NCBI RefSeq assembly: GCF_000192745.1
Contig: NC_015259.1
Span: 495,001 to 559,000, forward strand
From: Polymorphum gilvum SL003B-26A1
Lineage (GTDB): Bacteria > Pseudomonadota > Alphaproteobacteria > Rhizobiales > Stappiaceae
Length of the DNA: 64,000 nt
Direction of reading: 5' to 3'
Shown: piece after piece, positions 61,993-64,000 of the stretch
How positions within the stretch are numbered: the stretch's first letter is position 1
Layout of the letters: every line of letters starts with the position of its first letter
Made by a program: the position numbers and the translations under genes
Notes under the pieces: generated by a model
What the model was told of the DNA's origin: nothing
What the model saw: the letters and a program-made list of their open reading frames with translations, nothing else
Database searches by the model: none

Positions 61993-62807
61993 ACGCCTAT
62001 GCCGACTGGATCGGTCGCTCGGAACAGGCCGAAGAAGTGCTCGGCGAGGGGCTGGTCGAGCGCTTCAGGGCGATGCTCGCCGGCACCCTGTGGGAGGCGG
62101 GCGAGGGAGCGCCACTCGGCATCCACTGGTGTCTTGCGCCGCCGGCCGTTGCACCCGAGCTACTCGCCCGCGACGGTCATCCCAGGCGCGACAGCGGCCC
62201 CGGCAGCTTCCTGCCGCCGATCCCGCTGCCCGCGCGCATGTGGGCGGGTGGGGAAATCCGTTTTCTCGCGCCGGTGCCGATCGGGGCGAGGATCGTGCGG
62301 CGGTCCCGCATCGCCGGCATCTCGTCGAAGGAGGGGCGAACCGGGCCGCTCGTGTTCGTCGCCGTCGACCACGTGTTCGATGCCGGCGGCGAAGCGCTGA
62401 TCAGCGAGCGCCAGGACATCGTCTACAAGGCGGCGCCCGCGCCGGGCAACACGCCAGCCTATGCCCCGGACGCCCAGATGCCCCGAGACGGCATCCGTCT
62501 CGGGCCGGTTACGCTGTTCCGCTACTCGGCCCTGACCTTCAACGGACATCGGATCCACTACGACGCGGACTATTGCCGGAAGGAGGAAGCCTATCCGGCC
62601 TGTGTGGTCCATGGCCCGCTGCAGGCGACATTGCTGATGAACCGGGCGGCCCAGATCCTCGGCCGCAGCCCCGTGGTCTTTTCCTATCGCGGCCTTGCAC
62701 CGTGTTTCGTCGACGAACCGCTGCGCATCGCGGACGGTCCGGAGGACGGCACGGTCCTGATCGAAGCGCCGGACGGGCGCATCACCATGACGGCGGAATT
62801 CCGCTGA
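61989..62807 (+). CDS. MaoC-like/FAS1-type acyl-CoA hydratase, possible itaconyl- or mesaconyl-CoA hydratase
   Basis: 272 residues with two hot-dog halves: N-terminal FLPPIPLPARMWAGGEIRFL and C-terminal RYSALTFNGHRIHYDADYCR, the latter with the catalytic Asn/His-type signature of FAS1-like dehydratases. Family members hydrate mesaconyl-C4-CoA or itaconyl-CoA. The preceding CitE-like lyase would use the product. ATG overlaps the lyase stop by four bases. The protein ends the operon. Confidence 0.85.
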   Translation: MNAYADWIGRSEQAEEVLGEGLVERFRAMLAGTLWEAGEGAPLGIHWCLAPPAVAPELLARDGHPRRDSGPGSFLPPIPLPARMWAGGEIRFLAPVPIGARIVRRSRIAGISSKEGRTGPLVFVAVDHVFDAGGEALISERQDIVYKAAPAPGNTPAYAPDAQMPRDGIRLGPVTLFRYSALTFNGHRIHYDADYCRKEEAYPACVVHGPLQATLLMNRAAQILGRSPVVFSYRGLAPCFVDEPLRIADGPEDGTVLIEAPDGRITMTAEFR

Positions 62808-62852
62808 GGCGGATCGTGCCAGAGCTTTGACTGCTGGGCCTCGACCGGAACC

Positions 62853-63812
62853 TTACAAGCGGCTCGGGGCGACGCCGAAGGCGGCCTTGAACTGGCGCGA
62901 GAACTCGCTTGAGCTGGTAAAGCCGCAGGCATAGGCGATGCGGGTCAGCGGCTGGTTGGCAGGGTTGGTTTCGATCATGCCGCGCGCCGCCTCGAGCCGG
63001 CGATTGCGCAACCGCTCCATCACGGTCTCACCGTTCGAAAACACCTTGTAGAGATAGCTGCGGGAGATGCCGCAGGCCGCCGCGATCCGCTCCGGGGTCA
63101 GCGCGGCGTCGCGGAAATGGGCGTCCAGATAAGCGATGACGCGGGCGCGCACGGACTGCACGGCCAGGCTGTCGTCGGACGACGTGCCGCCTGAGACCAG
63201 GAAGAAGGCCACGGTATCGAGCATCTGGCTGGTCATGAACTGGACCGAGCGCTCGTCGAGGTCGTCGACGTGACGCAGCAGCTCGACGATGAGACGCTGC
63301 ATCATGTGGTAGATCGCGTCCGGCTGGACGATCGCGCGCGCCAGGATGTCGGTCTTCCGGCCGAGCCGGTGCTCGAGCGCTGACAGCGGGATCTTGATGT
63401 TGAAGGTCGAATATTCCTCGGCGACCTTGAGCCTGGCGGCGAGCCCGTTGTTGAGCAGATAGACGTTGCGGGGCATCAGCCGGGTCCCCGCCTCGCCGAT
63501 CTCGATCTCGGCATGGCCGCTTTCGGGGAAAGACAGCGAGTAGAACGGTTCCGGGTCGCGCCCGCGCCGCGCCCGTGCGCGCTCGAACTGCTGGTTGCCG
63601 AAGACGATCCGGTTGAAGGTCAGTTCGCCGACCTTGCGGCTGTGCAGGCTGCCGGTGATCCGGTTGCCGCGCACGGCGCGCAGGTTCTCCGCACCCCACA
63701 GGGCGCCGAACACCGTCCGCCAGTGGTCGGCCTGGTGCCGGTCGCCGACCGTGTCCGTCGCCCCCACCAGGGGCAGCAGGTCCGCCTTGAGATCCGCCAC
63801 GCCGTCGCTCAT
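62853..63812 (-). CDS. AraC-family transcriptional regulator
   Basis: 319 residues. The N-terminal ligand-binding part contains an AraC-binding-like cupin strand region (NVYLLNNGLAARLKVAEEYS). The C-terminal helix-turn-helix pair is PERIAAACGISRSYLYKVFS and LTRIAYACGFTSSSEFSRQF with KAAFGVAPSRL. It is convergent with the acid-degradation operon, 45 bases between the ends, and is a good candidate for its regulator, since the LysR copy upstream is destroyed. Confidence 0.92.
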   Translation of the reverse strand: MSDGVADLKADLLPLVGATDTVGDRHQADHWRTVFGALWGAENLRAVRGNRITGSLHSRKVGELTFNRIVFGNQQFERARARRGRDPEPFYSLSFPESGHAEIEIGEAGTRLMPRNVYLLNNGLAARLKVAEEYSTFNIKIPLSALEHRLGRKTDILARAIVQPDAIYHMMQRLIVELLRHVDDLDERSVQFMTSQMLDTVAFFLVSGGTSSDDSLAVQSVRARVIAYLDAHFRDAALTPERIAAACGISRSYLYKVFSNGETVMERLRNRRLEAARGMIETNPANQPLTRIAYACGFTSSSEFSRQFKAAFGVAPSRL

Positions 63813-64000
63813 CCGATTGCCTCCGAAGTGGACGCTATCACAAGAGAAAGTGGTCTTGAGCGCAAGCCCCTGCGTCGCTCCGCCCCTATCGTCCAGGGTG
63901 AGGAGATACGGGAGGATAGAAAGCCGGGCGGCCGGCGCCGCCGCCGTGCCGACGCATCGCCTGCCCGCCCCGGCAAAAGGCCGCAGGACAAGGCCTGGCC
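63813..64000. other. Window end, upstream of the AraC gene
   Basis: Non-coding, probably the promoter region of the AraC gene. The one open frame is Arg-rich and lacks signals. Confidence 0.4.

Overview
The window is an alphaproteobacterial chromosome segment carrying a large mobilisable genetic element integrated at an initiator-tRNA gene. Evidence for the lineage: an rRNA operon ending 23S-5S-tRNA-fMet, a LuxR/LuxI pair, RPA-type plasmid replication genes, DUF736/DUF2958 plasmid genes, and flagellin and type IV pilin-like proteins of alphaproteobacterial style. I cannot name the species.

Layout. 1-2478: end of an rRNA operon (23S 3' part, 5S, tRNA-fMet). 2551-53698: the element. Its left edge is a duplicated tRNA-fMet 3' end; its right edge is a tyrosine integrase and AlpA-like excisionase beside a second tRNA-like fragment. 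Inside, in order: a plasmid replicon (ParA with a small partner, RepA split by an IS630, an iteron origin with two DnaA boxes); a soluble VirD4-like ATPase; ardC; a surface-appendage cargo block (hook protein FlgE, an IHF/HU-like protein, a pilin-like protein, a lipoprotein, flagellin, a CsrA-domain fusion, a second CsrA-like protein, a shufflon-type tip protein) broken up by IS5 and IS3 elements; a run of plasmid accessory genes (DUF2958, a long ParB, DUF736 and hypotheticals); a mobilisation module (MobC, VirD2-like relaxase, mazEF, membrane-anchored VirD4) with a luxR-luxI module beside it; a serine recombinase; a six-gene BREX-like defence operon (WYL regulator, DUF499 ATPase, short PglZ, DUF1156 methylase, an unknown protein, SNF2 helicase); and a nucleoside-deoxyribosyltransferase-like protein.

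53.7-64 kb: chromosomal DNA with an AraC regulator, a truncated autotransporter, an IS3 element, a LysR fragment, and a four-gene operon (CoA transferase, acyl-CoA dehydrogenase, CitE-like lyase, MaoC-like hydratase) that best fits itaconate or C5-dicarboxylate degradation, with a convergent AraC regulator.

How it works together (inference). The element looks like a former plasmid, now integrated, that is moved by another element's type IV secretion channel: it has relaxase, MobC and two coupling proteins but no VirB genes. Perfect lux boxes between luxR and the coupling-protein gene, and before luxI, suggest quorum control of transfer. RepA is interrupted by an IS, so autonomous replication is probably lost. 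The cargo would change the host's flagellum and pili and give phage defence. The most unusual signals are a thrice-repeated, apparently covarying leader hairpin before accessory genes, a CsrA domain fused in frame to an exported domain, and the non-canonical BREX-like operon.
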